NCBI RefSeq assembly: GCF_001439915.1
Contig: NZ_LMBW01000010.1
Span: 87,453-151,452, forward strand
Length of the DNA stretch: 64,000 bases
Source of the DNA: Fredinandcohnia humi
Lineage (GTDB): Bacteria; Bacillota; Bacilli; Bacillales; Bacillaceae_L
Direction of reading: 5' to 3'
In this document: piece by piece, positions 15,885 through 24,874 of the stretch
Layout of the letters: each line of letters begins with the position of its first letter
How positions within the stretch are numbered: position 1 is the first letter of the stretch
Made by a program: the position numbers and the translations under genes
Notes under the pieces: generated by a model
What the model saw: the letters and a program-made list of their open reading frames with translations, nothing else
What the model was told of the DNA's origin: nothing
Databases searched by the model: none

Positions 15885-17369
15885 ATGGTGGAATTAAAAG
15901 AGACGTACAAACTACTAATTAACGGAGAATACTCGAATAGCAGCAATCATGATTTTTTTGAAACCTATAACCCTGCAACTGGTGAAGTTCTAGCAAAAGT
16001 AGCAAAGGCAACAAAGGAAGATGTGGACCGAGCTGTTGACGCAGCTAGAAACGCATTTGAAAATGGCAAGTGGCCAAAATTGCCTCAAGCAAGAAAAGCA
16101 AGAGTTCTAAATAAAATTGCAGAAATCATGCGTGAGCGCTTTAATGACCTTGTTGAAGCGGAAGTTTTAAATAGTGGAAAAACAGTTGCTGCTGCAAAGG
16201 GACAAATCGGTCAAGCGATTGAGGACTTTGAATTTTATGCTGGAGCTATTACAACCTTTGGCGGACGTACGAACCCAGTTCCCAATGGATTCTTTAACTA
16301 CACAGTTAAAGAACCAGTCGGAGTATGTGCGCAAATCATTCCGTGGAATTATCCACTAATGATGGCTGCTTGGAAAATCGCACCTGCAATTGCAGCTGGA
16401 TGTCCGGTTATTCTAAAGCCTGCATCACATACACCGATTACCGCATATATGCTTGCAGACATCTGCCATGAAGCGGGAGTACCAGCTGGCGTAGTCAATG
16501 TTATTACAGGAAGTGGTTCTGTCATTGGTCCATACTTAACAACCCATCCTGGAATCGATAAAGTGGCCTTTACTGGTGAAACTGAAACCGGAAAAGACAT
16601 TATGGCAAAAGCATCAGAAACACTAAAGCGCGTTACGTTAGAATTAGGCGGAAAGTCTCCTAATATCGTTTTTGATGATGCGGATATTGACGGAGCTGTG
16701 GTTGGTTCTATTTATGGAATCTTCTATAATACAGGACAATCCTGTGAGGCTCGTTCAAGAGTATTTGTTCACGAGAACATTTACGATGAATTTGTCGAAA
16801 AATTTATTGAAAAAGCTAAAAAGCTAAAAGTTGGTGATCCATTCGATAAGGAAACACATATGGGAGCCTTGATTTCTAAAGACCATGAAGAAGTCGTTGA
16901 TGGTTATGTAAAGCTTGCAATTGAAGAGGGCGGAGAGATCCTTTATGGAGGAAAAAGGCCAGAAGGTGGCGAATTTGATAATGGATATTGGTATTTACCA
17001 ACCGTTATCGGAAATGTCACGAATGATATGCGAATTGCTCAAGAAGAAGTCTTCGGTCCAGTCGTTGTCATCATGAAATTTAAAGATGAAAATGAAGTAA
17101 TCAAGCAATCCAATGATTCTATTTTTGGACTTGGTTCTGCCGTATGGACGAAAGATCATGGTAGAGCACACCGAATTGCAGAGGGACTTCGTGCAGGTAT
17201 CGTTATGGTAAATTGTCCAATTTCAGCCTTCCCTGGAACACCGTTTGGTGGCTACAAGCAATCAGGGTTTGGAAGAGAGTTAAGTGTCGAAACACTTGAT
17301 CTTTATTCGGAAACAAAAAGTGTTGTCTCATATAATGGTGAACGTCCACTAAATATTTTCAGAATATAG
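15885..17369 (+). CDS. NAD(P)-dependent aldehyde dehydrogenase
   Basis: A 494-residue aldehyde dehydrogenase with a complete active site: N155 (PWNYP), E253 (LELGGKSP) and C287 (GQSCEAR), plus the cofactor motif FTGETETG (229-236). In this cluster it is best placed to oxidise the CoA-bound semialdehyde formed after ring cleavage, the job of BoxD or of the aldehyde dehydrogenase half of PaaZ. The hydratase half of PaaZ (a MaoC domain) is not attached. Its sequence also resembles betaine- and phenylacetaldehyde-type enzymes, so another aldehyde is possible. A GGGAG lies ahead of the ATG. Confidence 0.85.
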   Translation: MVELKETYKLLINGEYSNSSNHDFFETYNPATGEVLAKVAKATKEDVDRAVDAARNAFENGKWPKLPQARKARVLNKIAEIMRERFNDLVEAEVLNSGKTVAAAKGQIGQAIEDFEFYAGAITTFGGRTNPVPNGFFNYTVKEPVGVCAQIIPWNYPLMMAAWKIAPAIAAGCPVILKPASHTPITAYMLADICHEAGVPAGVVNVITGSGSVIGPYLTTHPGIDKVAFTGETETGKDIMAKASETLKRVTLELGGKSPNIVFDDADIDGAVVGSIYGIFYNTGQSCEARSRVFVHENIYDEFVEKFIEKAKKLKVGDPFDKETHMGALISKDHEEVVDGYVKLAIEEGGEILYGGKRPEGGEFDNGYWYLPTVIGNVTNDMRIAQEEVFGPVVVIMKFKDENEVIKQSNDSIFGLGSAVWTKDHGRAHRIAEGLRAGIVMVNCPISAFPGTPFGGYKQSGFGRELSVETLDLYSETKSVVSYNGERPLNIFRI

Positions 17370-17414
17370 TTTATTTATATAATTTTCAATCATACCAAAT
17401 GGAGGAATGTAAAA

Positions 17415-18209
17415 ATGTCGATTAATGTAGAAACAAAAACACTTACTGTAAAAAAAGCTGATGGGATTGCTGAAGTTCACATCCATGTAAACAAAACAAA
17501 TTCTTATGACCTTGATTATTACAAAGAATTAAATGCTGCGATTGATGATATTCGTTTTGACAATGACATTAAAGTGGCTGTACTAATGAGCGATATGCCG
17601 AAATTCTTCTCAGCAGGTGCAAATATTAATTTCTTAAAATCTGCAGAACCGCGTTTCAAAACACAATTCTGCTTATTCTGTAATGAAACTTTAGATAAAA
17701 TTGCTCGCTCTCCACAAATCTGGATTGCTTGCTTAGAAGGCCATACTGTTGGCGGTGGATTAGAAATGGCTCTTGCATGTGACTTACGTTTTATGGGAGA
17801 TCAAGCAGGAAAAATCGGACTTCCAGAGGTTTCGCTAGGTGTGTTAGCGGGGACAGGTGGTACTCAACGCCTTGCACGTCAAGTTGGCCACTCTAAAGCT
17901 CTTGATCTAAATATCACAGGTGAAACTTTGTCACCCGGGGAAGCATTAGCTATTAAACTTGTAGATCGTGTGTACCCTCAAGAGGAAATGAGAGCTAAAA
18001 CGTTAGAATATGCACAAAGAATAGCGAATAGTGCTACTTACGCAACTTCTAACATTAAGCTATCAATCATGAATGGAAAAGAAATGCCACTTAACGCTGC
18101 AATCCGCTATGAGGGTGAACTCCAAAATCTATTATTCCGTTCACAAGATGCTCAGGAAGGCTTAAGTGCTTTCATCGAAAAGCGTGAAGCAAACTGGTCA
18201 GGTAAGTAA
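17415..18209 (+). CDS. enoyl-CoA hydratase/isomerase (crotonase), copy 2
   Basis: A 264-residue paralogue of the gene at 6202. Beyond the first dozen residues the proteins differ at only about six positions (for example TLSPGEALAIKLV against TLTPGEALDINLV), and both catalytic glutamates are kept. The DNA carries many silent third-position changes, so both copies have been maintained by selection on the protein rather than by a recent duplication. GGAGG precedes the ATG. It sits between the aldehyde dehydrogenase and the CoA ligase and is probably transcribed with the paa operon. Confidence 0.88.
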   Translation: MSINVETKTLTVKKADGIAEVHIHVNKTNSYDLDYYKELNAAIDDIRFDNDIKVAVLMSDMPKFFSAGANINFLKSAEPRFKTQFCLFCNETLDKIARSPQIWIACLEGHTVGGGLEMALACDLRFMGDQAGKIGLPEVSLGVLAGTGGTQRLARQVGHSKALDLNITGETLSPGEALAIKLVDRVYPQEEMRAKTLEYAQRIANSATYATSNIKLSIMNGKEMPLNAAIRYEGELQNLLFRSQDAQEGLSAFIEKREANWSGK

Positions 18210-18295
18210 AACATTAAACAATCTTCTTTGCGGCTTATTAACACTATATACACGGTGTCAATAACAAAATATCACCTATGAATAACTCCAAATAT

Positions 18296-18335
18296 GTGGA
18301 GGTAAAAATTTACCTCCACTAGCTGAAATTTTTAC
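18296..18335 (+). terminator. palindromic hairpin between crotonase copy 2 and the CoA ligase
   Basis: GTGGAGGTAAA and TTTACCTCCAC (18296-18319) form an almost loop-free 11-bp palindrome. A run of T appears ten bases later. It may be a terminator or an RNA-processing site that separates expression of the ligase and importer genes from the upstream operon. Confidence 0.45.
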
Positions 18336-18364
18336 TATCGAAAGATAAGGTAAGGAGGAAAATT

Positions 18365-19939
18365 GTGATAAAAGTAACTTCGGATTTAAAGGGAATCGCA
18401 ACGAAGTACAACGCAGCCGACAGATTTATTGAAGAAAATGTACGGAACGGATTAGGGGATAAAGTAGCGATTGTAAGTGGAGATGAACAAGTCACTTATC
18501 AGGAACTGCTAAACCGGGTTAATCAATTTGGAAACGCTATCAAAGGGTTGGGGATGGAAAGCGAAAATCGCATGCTAATGGTTATGCATGACACCACTGA
18601 GAACATTGTATCCTTTTTTGGGGCGGTAAAAATTGGTGCACTTCCAATCCCAACTAACACCATGTTACAGCCCGAGGATTATGAATATCTTTTAAATCAC
18701 AGCCGTTCAAAGGTGCTTGTTATTCACGAGGATCTTTGGAGCAAAATCAAGGTAAATAGAGATCGATTTGTCTTTCTTCAGCATGTTATCGTCATAACAG
18801 AAAACACATCCGTTGATACGAACGAAATTGATTTCCACGAACTTGTAAATAATGCTTCAACTGAACTTGACTCATTTTTATCAGTAAAGGATGATCCTGC
18901 ATTCTGGCTTTACAGTTCAGGAAGTACCGGGAATCCAAAAGGTGTTATTCACCACCAACGAAGCATGGAAGCCGCACTAAACACGTATGCGAAACAAGTT
19001 CTAGGGATGGATGAAAATGATATTACCTTTTCTGCTTCAAAGCTCTTCTTTGCATATGGACTTGGAAACGGGATGTATTTCCCATTGGGAGCCGGAGGTA
19101 CAACCGTTCTTTTAAAGGATCGTCCTACACCTGATAAAGTGTTTGAAACACTTGAAAAGACAAAACCAACGATCTTCTTTGGTGTTCCAACGCTTTATGG
19201 CAGTTTGATTAACTATGTAGAGCGAACAGGCAAGATTCCTGACCTATCTTCTGTGAGAGTTTGTGTATCTGCCGGTGAGGCACTTCCTGATACATTTGTG
19301 ACTAAATGGAAGCAGCTCTTTAATCTCGATATTTTAGATGGAATTGGACTAACAGAGGCCTTACATATCTTTATTTCAAACAGAGTTGGCGATATTCGCC
19401 CTGGCAGTACCGGTAAGCCTGTTCCAGGCTATGGAGCGAAAATTGTAAATGACGATGGTCAGGAAGTTGGACCCAATGAGGTTGGGGACCTAGTCATCAA
19501 AGGTGAGAGCCTAACTGGAGGATACTGGGCCAATATCGCCGAAAATCATAGGAAGTTCCATGGTGAATGGATGTACACAGGAGATAAATATTATAAGGAT
19601 GAACAGGGATATTTTTGGTATTCTGGGCGTTCAGATGACATGCTGAAGGTCGGCGGAATCTGGGTATCACCAGTTGAAGTAGAAGCAACAATACTCAAGC
19701 ACGATTCTGTACTTGAGGTAGCGGTAATCGGAGTGAAGACAGAGGATAGTTTGGATCTTCCGAAGGCTTGTATTGTGCTGAAGGAAGATGTTTCCCCTTC
19801 CGAAGAATTGAAAGCTGAATTAAAATCTTACGTAAAAGCAAATTTAGCACCTTACAAGTATCCTAGAGTCATAGAGTTCATGGACGAAATTCCAAAAACT
19901 GCTTCCGGGAAGATGCAGCGTTTTAAATTAAGACAATAA
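18365..19939 (+). CDS. benzoate-CoA ligase family enzyme
   Basis: A 524-residue AMP-forming acyl-CoA synthetase. The P-loop YSSGSTGNPKG is at 183-193, the acceptor-site segment KLFFAYGLGN (226-235) is characteristic of the benzoate-CoA ligase group, YTGD lies near 419, and the catalytic lysine is in the C-terminal PKTASGKMQ (about 516). It should activate benzoate or a related aromatic acid to its CoA thioester in the cytoplasm, the entry step for the oxygenase encoded upstream. It starts with a GTG behind AAGGAGG. No PaaK-type phenylacetate-CoA ligase is present in the window. Substituted benzoates or other ring acids remain possible substrates. Confidence 0.88.
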   Translation: MIKVTSDLKGIATKYNAADRFIEENVRNGLGDKVAIVSGDEQVTYQELLNRVNQFGNAIKGLGMESENRMLMVMHDTTENIVSFFGAVKIGALPIPTNTMLQPEDYEYLLNHSRSKVLVIHEDLWSKIKVNRDRFVFLQHVIVITENTSVDTNEIDFHELVNNASTELDSFLSVKDDPAFWLYSSGSTGNPKGVIHHQRSMEAALNTYAKQVLGMDENDITFSASKLFFAYGLGNGMYFPLGAGGTTVLLKDRPTPDKVFETLEKTKPTIFFGVPTLYGSLINYVERTGKIPDLSSVRVCVSAGEALPDTFVTKWKQLFNLDILDGIGLTEALHIFISNRVGDIRPGSTGKPVPGYGAKIVNDDGQEVGPNEVGDLVIKGESLTGGYWANIAENHRKFHGEWMYTGDKYYKDEQGYFWYSGRSDDMLKVGGIWVSPVEVEATILKHDSVLEVAVIGVKTEDSLDLPKACIVLKEDVSPSEELKAELKSYVKANLAPYKYPRVIEFMDEIPKTASGKMQRFKLRQ

Positions 19940-20053
19940 AGATGTTTTGGATATGAAAGAAAAATCAACATAAAAACAAGATTATTGCAGCTTAGGAATT
20001 TCCACCAAAGAGGGTCAATAATGAATGCGTTAACCAAAAAAGGGAGGTTTACC

Positions 20054-21295
20054 ATGAAACAAGTAAAAGGAAATTGGTTGATCATGTTGGCATTTGTTCT
20101 ATTACTTTCAGCATGTAGCTCAGGGGCAATCAGTACAACTTCTAAAGATAGTAATAAAAAGGAAGAAAATGAGGCACCAGCTACTACGGATTCTGCAAGT
20201 GACGAACCAATTAAAATTGGAGCTTTATTACCAGCAACCGGTGTATACGCGTCACTTGGTGAAAATGTTAAGAATGGTATGGAGCTTTATTTCGAGGAAA
20301 TAGGCTGGGAAGTTGCAGGAAAGAAGATTGAAATTGTGCATGAAGATACAGAGGCAGACCCTCAAGTATCATTACGTAAGCTTCGTAAGTTAATGGAGCA
20401 GGACAAAGTTGATATTTTAACAGGTCCAATCAGCACTGCGGTCGCTTATGCAATTCGTGACGAGGTTGACAAGAATAAATTACCATTCCTTGTATCACAT
20501 GCCGGTGGAAACGATTTAACGAGAGCAAAGCGCAGTGATTATATCTGGCGTTCGTCCTTCTCTTCCTACCAAATTGGACACTCAATGGGCCAATGGGCCT
20601 ATGACAATATTGGAGGGAAAATCTATTTAACAGCCGCTGACTATGCATTTGGTCACGAAGCCACGGCAGCATTTAAAGATGCTTATACGGCTGCAGGTGG
20701 AGAAATTGTGGAAGAAGTATTTGCGCCACTTGGAAATAATGACTACTCTTCTTACCTAGCAAAAATGAACCGTGATGACATTGATGGTATCTATGCATTC
20801 TTTGCTGGTACTGATGCAATCCGCTTTGTTCAACAATACGAGCAATACGGATTAAAAGGAAAGATTCCTTTAATTGGTTCCGGTTGGCTTACAGCTGAAG
20901 ACACTCGTCCGCAGCAAGGAACGGCCCCTGAAGGAATCATTACTTCAATTTTCTGGGATTATAGCTTAGACACTCCTGAAAATAAAAAATTTGTTGAAGC
21001 GTATGAGGCGAAATTCAATACTAGACCAAGTATTGAATCTGCAGAAGGCTATGATGCAGCAGCGATCATGGCAAAAGCAATTGAAGCGTTAAACGGTGAT
21101 GTTTCAGACCCTGATAAACTAGTAGAGGAAATCTCAAAGGTTGAGCTTAATAGCCCAAGAGGTCCAATCAAGTTTGACCAGGAAACCCATCAAATTATTC
21201 AAAATCTTTATATCGTTGAAACGTATCTAGATGGTGACAAGACAGAAAATAAAGTGATTGACACAGTACCAGAAGTTGTAGACCCAGGAAAATAA
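20054..21295 (+). CDS. substrate-binding lipoprotein of a Liv-type ABC importer
   Basis: A 413-residue solute-binding protein of the branched-chain-amino-acid type (Peripla_BP_6). It has a lipoprotein signal ending LLLSAC (C21), a flexible acidic/threonine-rich linker (about 25-50) and the ligand-binding domain beginning IKIGALLPATGVYASLG. I chose the ATG at 20054, after AGGGAGG, over an upstream in-frame start. In this position it probably delivers an aromatic acid rather than leucine, since many such systems import benzoates. It is the first gene of the importer set and is followed by an internal hairpin that should raise its expression relative to the permeases. Confidence 0.88.
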   Translation: MKQVKGNWLIMLAFVLLLSACSSGAISTTSKDSNKKEENEAPATTDSASDEPIKIGALLPATGVYASLGENVKNGMELYFEEIGWEVAGKKIEIVHEDTEADPQVSLRKLRKLMEQDKVDILTGPISTAVAYAIRDEVDKNKLPFLVSHAGGNDLTRAKRSDYIWRSSFSSYQIGHSMGQWAYDNIGGKIYLTAADYAFGHEATAAFKDAYTAAGGEIVEEVFAPLGNNDYSSYLAKMNRDDIDGIYAFFAGTDAIRFVQQYEQYGLKGKIPLIGSGWLTAEDTRPQQGTAPEGIITSIFWDYSLDTPENKKFVEAYEAKFNTRPSIESAEGYDAAAIMAKAIEALNGDVSDPDKLVEEISKVELNSPRGPIKFDQETHQIIQNLYIVETYLDGDKTENKVIDTVPEVVDPGK

Positions 21296-21309
21296 AAAGT
21301 AGAATCTGG

Positions 21310-21342
21310 AAAGAGGCAAGTGGTTGTTGCCTCTTTCTTTTT
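21310..21342 (+). terminator. attenuating terminator between binding protein and permeases
   Basis: AAAGAGGCAA (21310-21319) pairs perfectly with TTGCCTCTTT (21327-21336), and a T-rich tail follows. The permease ribosome site begins ten bases later. Partial read-through would give more binding protein than membrane components. Confidence 0.75.
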
Positions 21343-21361
21343 AACCGATAGGAGGGTAGTA

Positions 21362-22225
21362 ATGGATACTTTAGTTTTGCAATTAATGAACGCTCTTAGC
21401 TACGGGTTTCTCCTTTTCACCATTACATGTGGGATAAGTCTTGTTTTCGGTATTTTGGGAGTATTAAATTTAGCACATGGTTCCCTGTATTTACTAGGAT
21501 CATATGTTGGTTATTCAATCGTTGTAAAATCAGGGCTGCCATTTTGGGTTGCTCTCTTAGTTGTACCTTTTATTATTGCAATCATTGGATTGATTTTAGA
21601 AGTCATTTTACTTAGGCCTACATATAAGCTTGGGCATCTATCCCAGGTATTGTTAACCTTTGGTCTTGCTTACATCTTCCATGACCTCTTTTCCATTATT
21701 TGGGGTAAGAATATTATGACCGTAACCCCCCCAGCTTTCCTAAGCCAATCTGTTGAAGTTATGGGAAATATGATTCCTTCCTACCGTCTTGCGCTAATTG
21801 TTGTCGGAATCATCATTGCATCGGCTCTTTGGTATACACAGGAAAAAACAAAATGGGGTGCCGTTATCCGTGCAGGATTATCAGATAAAGAGATGGTTGG
21901 TGGACTTGGCGTTAACATCCACCTTGTCTTTACACTCGTATTTTTCTTTGGAAGTTTTTTAGCGGGAGTAGGTGGAGTATTGGGTTCTCCAATACTAGGG
22001 GTAGCTCCGGGAATGGAGTTTAATATTCTGATTTTATCTCTCGTCGTCCTAGTTGTAGGGGGGCTCGGATCTGTAACGGGGACGATTGTCGCGAGTCTTT
22101 TAGTTGGAATAGTTGAAACATTTAGTCGGTTCTTTGTACCGGAACTAAGTTTAATCATTACATTTGCATTAATGGCTGCAGTATTAATTATCCGTCCGCA
22201 GGGATTGATAGGAAGGAGGACATAA
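21362..22225 (+). CDS. LivH-type ABC permease
   Basis: A 287-residue inner-membrane permease of the branched-chain-type family, with about eight hydrophobic helices and the LivH-typical start (SYGFLLFTITCGISLVFGI, then NLAHGSLYLLGSY). It forms the channel with the next gene product. The ATG at 21362 follows GGAGGG, and an in-frame start at 21320 would lie inside the hairpin. The stop codon abuts the start of the next gene. The substrate follows that of the binding protein and is inferred to be an aromatic acid. Confidence 0.87.
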   Translation: MDTLVLQLMNALSYGFLLFTITCGISLVFGILGVLNLAHGSLYLLGSYVGYSIVVKSGLPFWVALLVVPFIIAIIGLILEVILLRPTYKLGHLSQVLLTFGLAYIFHDLFSIIWGKNIMTVTPPAFLSQSVEVMGNMIPSYRLALIVVGIIIASALWYTQEKTKWGAVIRAGLSDKEMVGGLGVNIHLVFTLVFFFGSFLAGVGGVLGSPILGVAPGMEFNILILSLVVLVVGGLGSVTGTIVASLLVGIVETFSRFFVPELSLIITFALMAAVLIIRPQGLIGRRT

Positions 22226-23239
22226 ATGGGCAAACAGTGGGTCAAGGGTAGTCTACTATTTATATTGATGGTTGCTGCTCCATTTTTCGTCTCTCTCTAT
22301 TACGTCAACATTATTACGGAAATTTTAATTTTTGGGATTTTCGCGATCAGCCTAAATATCCTAGTTGGTCAGACTGGGTTGGTCTCCTTAGGGCATGCGG
22401 CATTTTTCGGCGCTGGCGCTTATGCAACAGGTCTTGCTGCTAGTCATCTATCCACGAATGTATTTCTAGCCCTTGTTATTGGAATGGTAATTGCGTTCCT
22501 GTTAGCAATCTTAATTGGTTTTGTCTCTACCAAGGCACATGGTTTTTATTTTTTGATGCTTACACTTGCATGTTCCCAAATGGTCTATTCGATCATCTAT
22601 CAATGGACGGATGTAACGGGCGGTTCAAATGGTTTATCGGGAATTCCTGCTCCAGGCCTGTTCGGGGATTTTACCCTATCCAACCAGGTGTTTATCTACT
22701 ACTTCATTTTAGTTGTGTTTGCTATAGTCGTTATCGTTATTAACAAACTGCTTCATTCCCCGTTAGGGCACGTATTCATTGGGATTAAAGAAAATGAAGG
22801 CCGAATGAAGTCGATTGGGTACAACACAACCTTCTATAAAAATATAAGCTTTTTGATTGCAGGTACTTTAGGTGGATTAGCAGGCGGACTCTATGTATTC
22901 TTCAACGGCTTCGTTGCCCCCACAGATGTGTACTGGACAGTATCCGGATCTGTATTAATCATGGTATTGGTCGGAGGTGCGGGGACGCTCTGGGGTCCAG
23001 TTATTGGAGCGGCATTTATCGTTGTTTTGGAGACAATCATTAGCTCTTACACAGAAAGCTGGATGATGATAATTGGTACTGCCTTTATTCTGTTTACAAT
23101 CTTTGCTCCATCCGGAATTGCCGGGTTGTTCGCAAAGCTATCGCATAGCTTATTTAAAGCCAAGCCCAAACCTGTGAAGCAAGAATATATTGAGCAATCG
23201 ATCAAACCCATTAAACAGCAATCAAAAATAAATGGATAG
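22226..23239 (+). CDS. LivM-type ABC permease
   Basis: A 337-residue permease with about nine helices and the LivM hallmarks NILVGQTGLVSLGHAAFFGAG (about 45-65, written here only as the family signature region) and VLVGGAGTLWGPVIGA near 250. It pairs with the LivH-type subunit. Its ATG follows the preceding stop without a gap, and its ribosome site AGGAGG lies in the end of that gene. The C-terminus has a basic tail after the last helix. Confidence 0.87.
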   Translation: MGKQWVKGSLLFILMVAAPFFVSLYYVNIITEILIFGIFAISLNILVGQTGLVSLGHAAFFGAGAYATGLAASHLSTNVFLALVIGMVIAFLLAILIGFVSTKAHGFYFLMLTLACSQMVYSIIYQWTDVTGGSNGLSGIPAPGLFGDFTLSNQVFIYYFILVVFAIVVIVINKLLHSPLGHVFIGIKENEGRMKSIGYNTTFYKNISFLIAGTLGGLAGGLYVFFNGFVAPTDVYWTVSGSVLIMVLVGGAGTLWGPVIGAAFIVVLETIISSYTESWMMIIGTAFILFTIFAPSGIAGLFAKLSHSLFKAKPKPVKQEYIEQSIKPIKQQSKING

Positions 23240-23252
23240 GGAGGGGATAGTG

Positions 23253-24017
23253 ATGACGACGATTCTTTCAATTCAACATCTATCAAAGCATTTCGGCGGG
23301 TTAAAAGTAATTGAAGATATTACATTAGAGGTTTCTGTTAGTGAACGTGTTGGATTAATTGGACCCAATGGTGCTGGGAAGACAACATTTTTTAACATGA
23401 TTGCAGGAGACTTAAACCCCAGTGGCGGGACAATTACTTATTTCGGCAAAGATATTACGAAGGTTCCAAATTATAAAAGAACGGAAAATGGAATCGTTCG
23501 TACCTTTCAGAAAAACAACCTGATGTTTGGGTTAACGGTAAAGGAGAATATTCTTCTCGTCATACAGAGAATGCGAAAAGAACATACACAATGGTGGAAA
23601 AATGCTAGTCTGAAAAACTACAGTAAGCTGCATGAAGAAACAGATGCCCTTTTATATGAATGGAACCTTGAACAATACAGTGATACGAAGGTACAAGAAC
23701 TTTCTTATGGGGTTCAAAGACAAATTGAAATTGTCATGGCGATTGCAGGGAAACCAAAGCTTCTGCTTTTAGATGAGCCAACTGCAGGAATGTCACAGGT
23801 TGAAACCGACCAAATTATTGCACTGATTAATAAGCTTCCAAGAGAAGTAACAATTTGTATGATTGAACATGATATCGATGTGTTGTTCGGTAATATGGAC
23901 CGCGTGATTGTCCTTCATACTGGAAAACTAATTACCGATGGCACACCAGAAGCCGTTCGTGAAAATGAAGAGGTTAAGGAGATTTATTTAGGTCGGGAGG
24001 AGGCTGCACATGCTTAA
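23253..24017 (+). CDS. LivG-type ABC ATPase
   Basis: A 254-residue cytoplasmic ATPase of the importer. Walker A is GPNGAGKTT (about 37-45), the signature is LSYGVQRQ, Walker B is LLLLDEPTAGM, and the switch histidine is in MIEHDID. I chose the ATG at 23253, behind GGGAGGGG, rather than the in-frame ATG at 23232 that overlaps the end of the permease gene. The 3' end overlaps the next ATPase gene by eight bases. Confidence 0.87.
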   Translation: MTTILSIQHLSKHFGGLKVIEDITLEVSVSERVGLIGPNGAGKTTFFNMIAGDLNPSGGTITYFGKDITKVPNYKRTENGIVRTFQKNNLMFGLTVKENILLVIQRMRKEHTQWWKNASLKNYSKLHEETDALLYEWNLEQYSDTKVQELSYGVQRQIEIVMAIAGKPKLLLLDEPTAGMSQVETDQIIALINKLPREVTICMIEHDIDVLFGNMDRVIVLHTGKLITDGTPEAVRENEEVKEIYLGREEAAHA

Positions 24018-24708
24018 ACTAAAAGATGTTAATAGCTTCTACGGTTCTAGTCACATTCTTCACGGTGTAAATCTCGAGGTGAAGGAAGGGGAGGTTGTTA
24101 CCCTGCTTGGAAGAAATGGAATGGGTAAAACAACAACCATGCATTCCATTATCGGCTTTGTAAAAAAAGTTCAGGGTGAAATCCTTTTGGAAGGTCAAAA
24201 TATTGCCTCCCTCCAAAGTCACCGAATTGCGCAGAAGGGAATTGGAATTGTTCCGCAGGGCAGACGAATTTTTCCGAACCTTACAGTGACAGAAAATCTA
24301 ACCGTTTTTGCGAATTCGAAAAAGGGCGATTGGGATTTAGATAAGATTTTTCATTATTTTCCTCGATTAAAGGAACGTGAAAAATCACATGCGGGAACAC
24401 TTAGTGGTGGAGAACAATCGATGCTTTCCATTGGCAGAGCATTGATGAGAAATCCGAAAATCCTTCTCCTCGATGAACCGACAGAGGGACTATCACCATT
24501 AATGGTTGGTGAAGTAATGGATGTTCTTTTGAAATTAAAAGAATCTGGAATGTCGATGCTTTTGGTTGAGCAAAATATCTCAACGGCATTACGAATCGCA
24601 GACGATGTGTATATTTTAAGTAAGGGAAAGGTCGTCTACCACGACAATCCAGAAGAACTTAAAAATAATATGGATATTGCATATCATCATTTAGCATTAA
24701 GCAGCTAA
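24010..24708 (+). CDS. LivF-type ABC ATPase
   Basis: A 232-residue ATPase, the second nucleotide-binding subunit of the importer. It has Walker A GRNGMGKTT (about 34-42), the signature LSGGEQSML, Walker B ILLLDEPTEGL and the switch histidine region replaced by LLVEQN, as is usual in LivF. It is the last gene of the set and is followed by a strong terminator, which closes the aromatic-acid region. Confidence 0.87.
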   Translation: MLKLKDVNSFYGSSHILHGVNLEVKEGEVVTLLGRNGMGKTTTMHSIIGFVKKVQGEILLEGQNIASLQSHRIAQKGIGIVPQGRRIFPNLTVTENLTVFANSKKGDWDLDKIFHYFPRLKEREKSHAGTLSGGEQSMLSIGRALMRNPKILLLDEPTEGLSPLMVGEVMDVLLKLKESGMSMLLVEQNISTALRIADDVYILSKGKVVYHDNPEELKNNMDIAYHHLALSS

Positions 24709-24739
24709 TGATGGGGGCTTTCTAAAAAAATAGTAAAGT

Positions 24740-24785
24740 AGCGAGAGGAAAACTTAAAGTTTTTCTCTCGCTGTTTTTTTTGTTT
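24740..24785 (+). terminator. terminator closing the importer operon
   Basis: GCGAGAGGAAAACTT and AAGTTTTTCTCTCGC form a long stem (24741-24771), followed by GTTTTTTTT. Confidence 0.9.
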
Positions 24786-24795
24786 TTGAAAAATA

Positions 24796-24824
24796 TTGAC
24801 TATGAACGTACGTGGCGGTAAACT
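24796..24824 (+). promoter_or_regulatory. promoter of the MarR-ABC exporter operon
   Basis: TTGACT (24796-24801), 17 bp, TAAACT (24819-24824). TATGAACG inside the spacer and CGTTCATA near 24859 form an inverted pair, which could be half-sites for the MarR protein encoded just downstream. Confidence 0.6.
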
Positions 24825-24874
24825 AAATAAACCGGAATAGAACTGTCCATAATCGAACCGTTCATAACAGGAAG

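Noticed and set aside
15885-17369. PaaZ (ring hydrolase and aldehyde dehydrogenase fusion)
   Set aside because: Only the aldehyde dehydrogenase domain is present. The C-terminal MaoC hydratase domain of PaaZ is missing.
20054-24708. Leucine/isoleucine/valine importer
   Set aside because: The family is Liv-type, but the setting directly behind an aromatic CoA ligase makes an aromatic acid a better guess. I left the gene symbols blank rather than call it livKHMGF.
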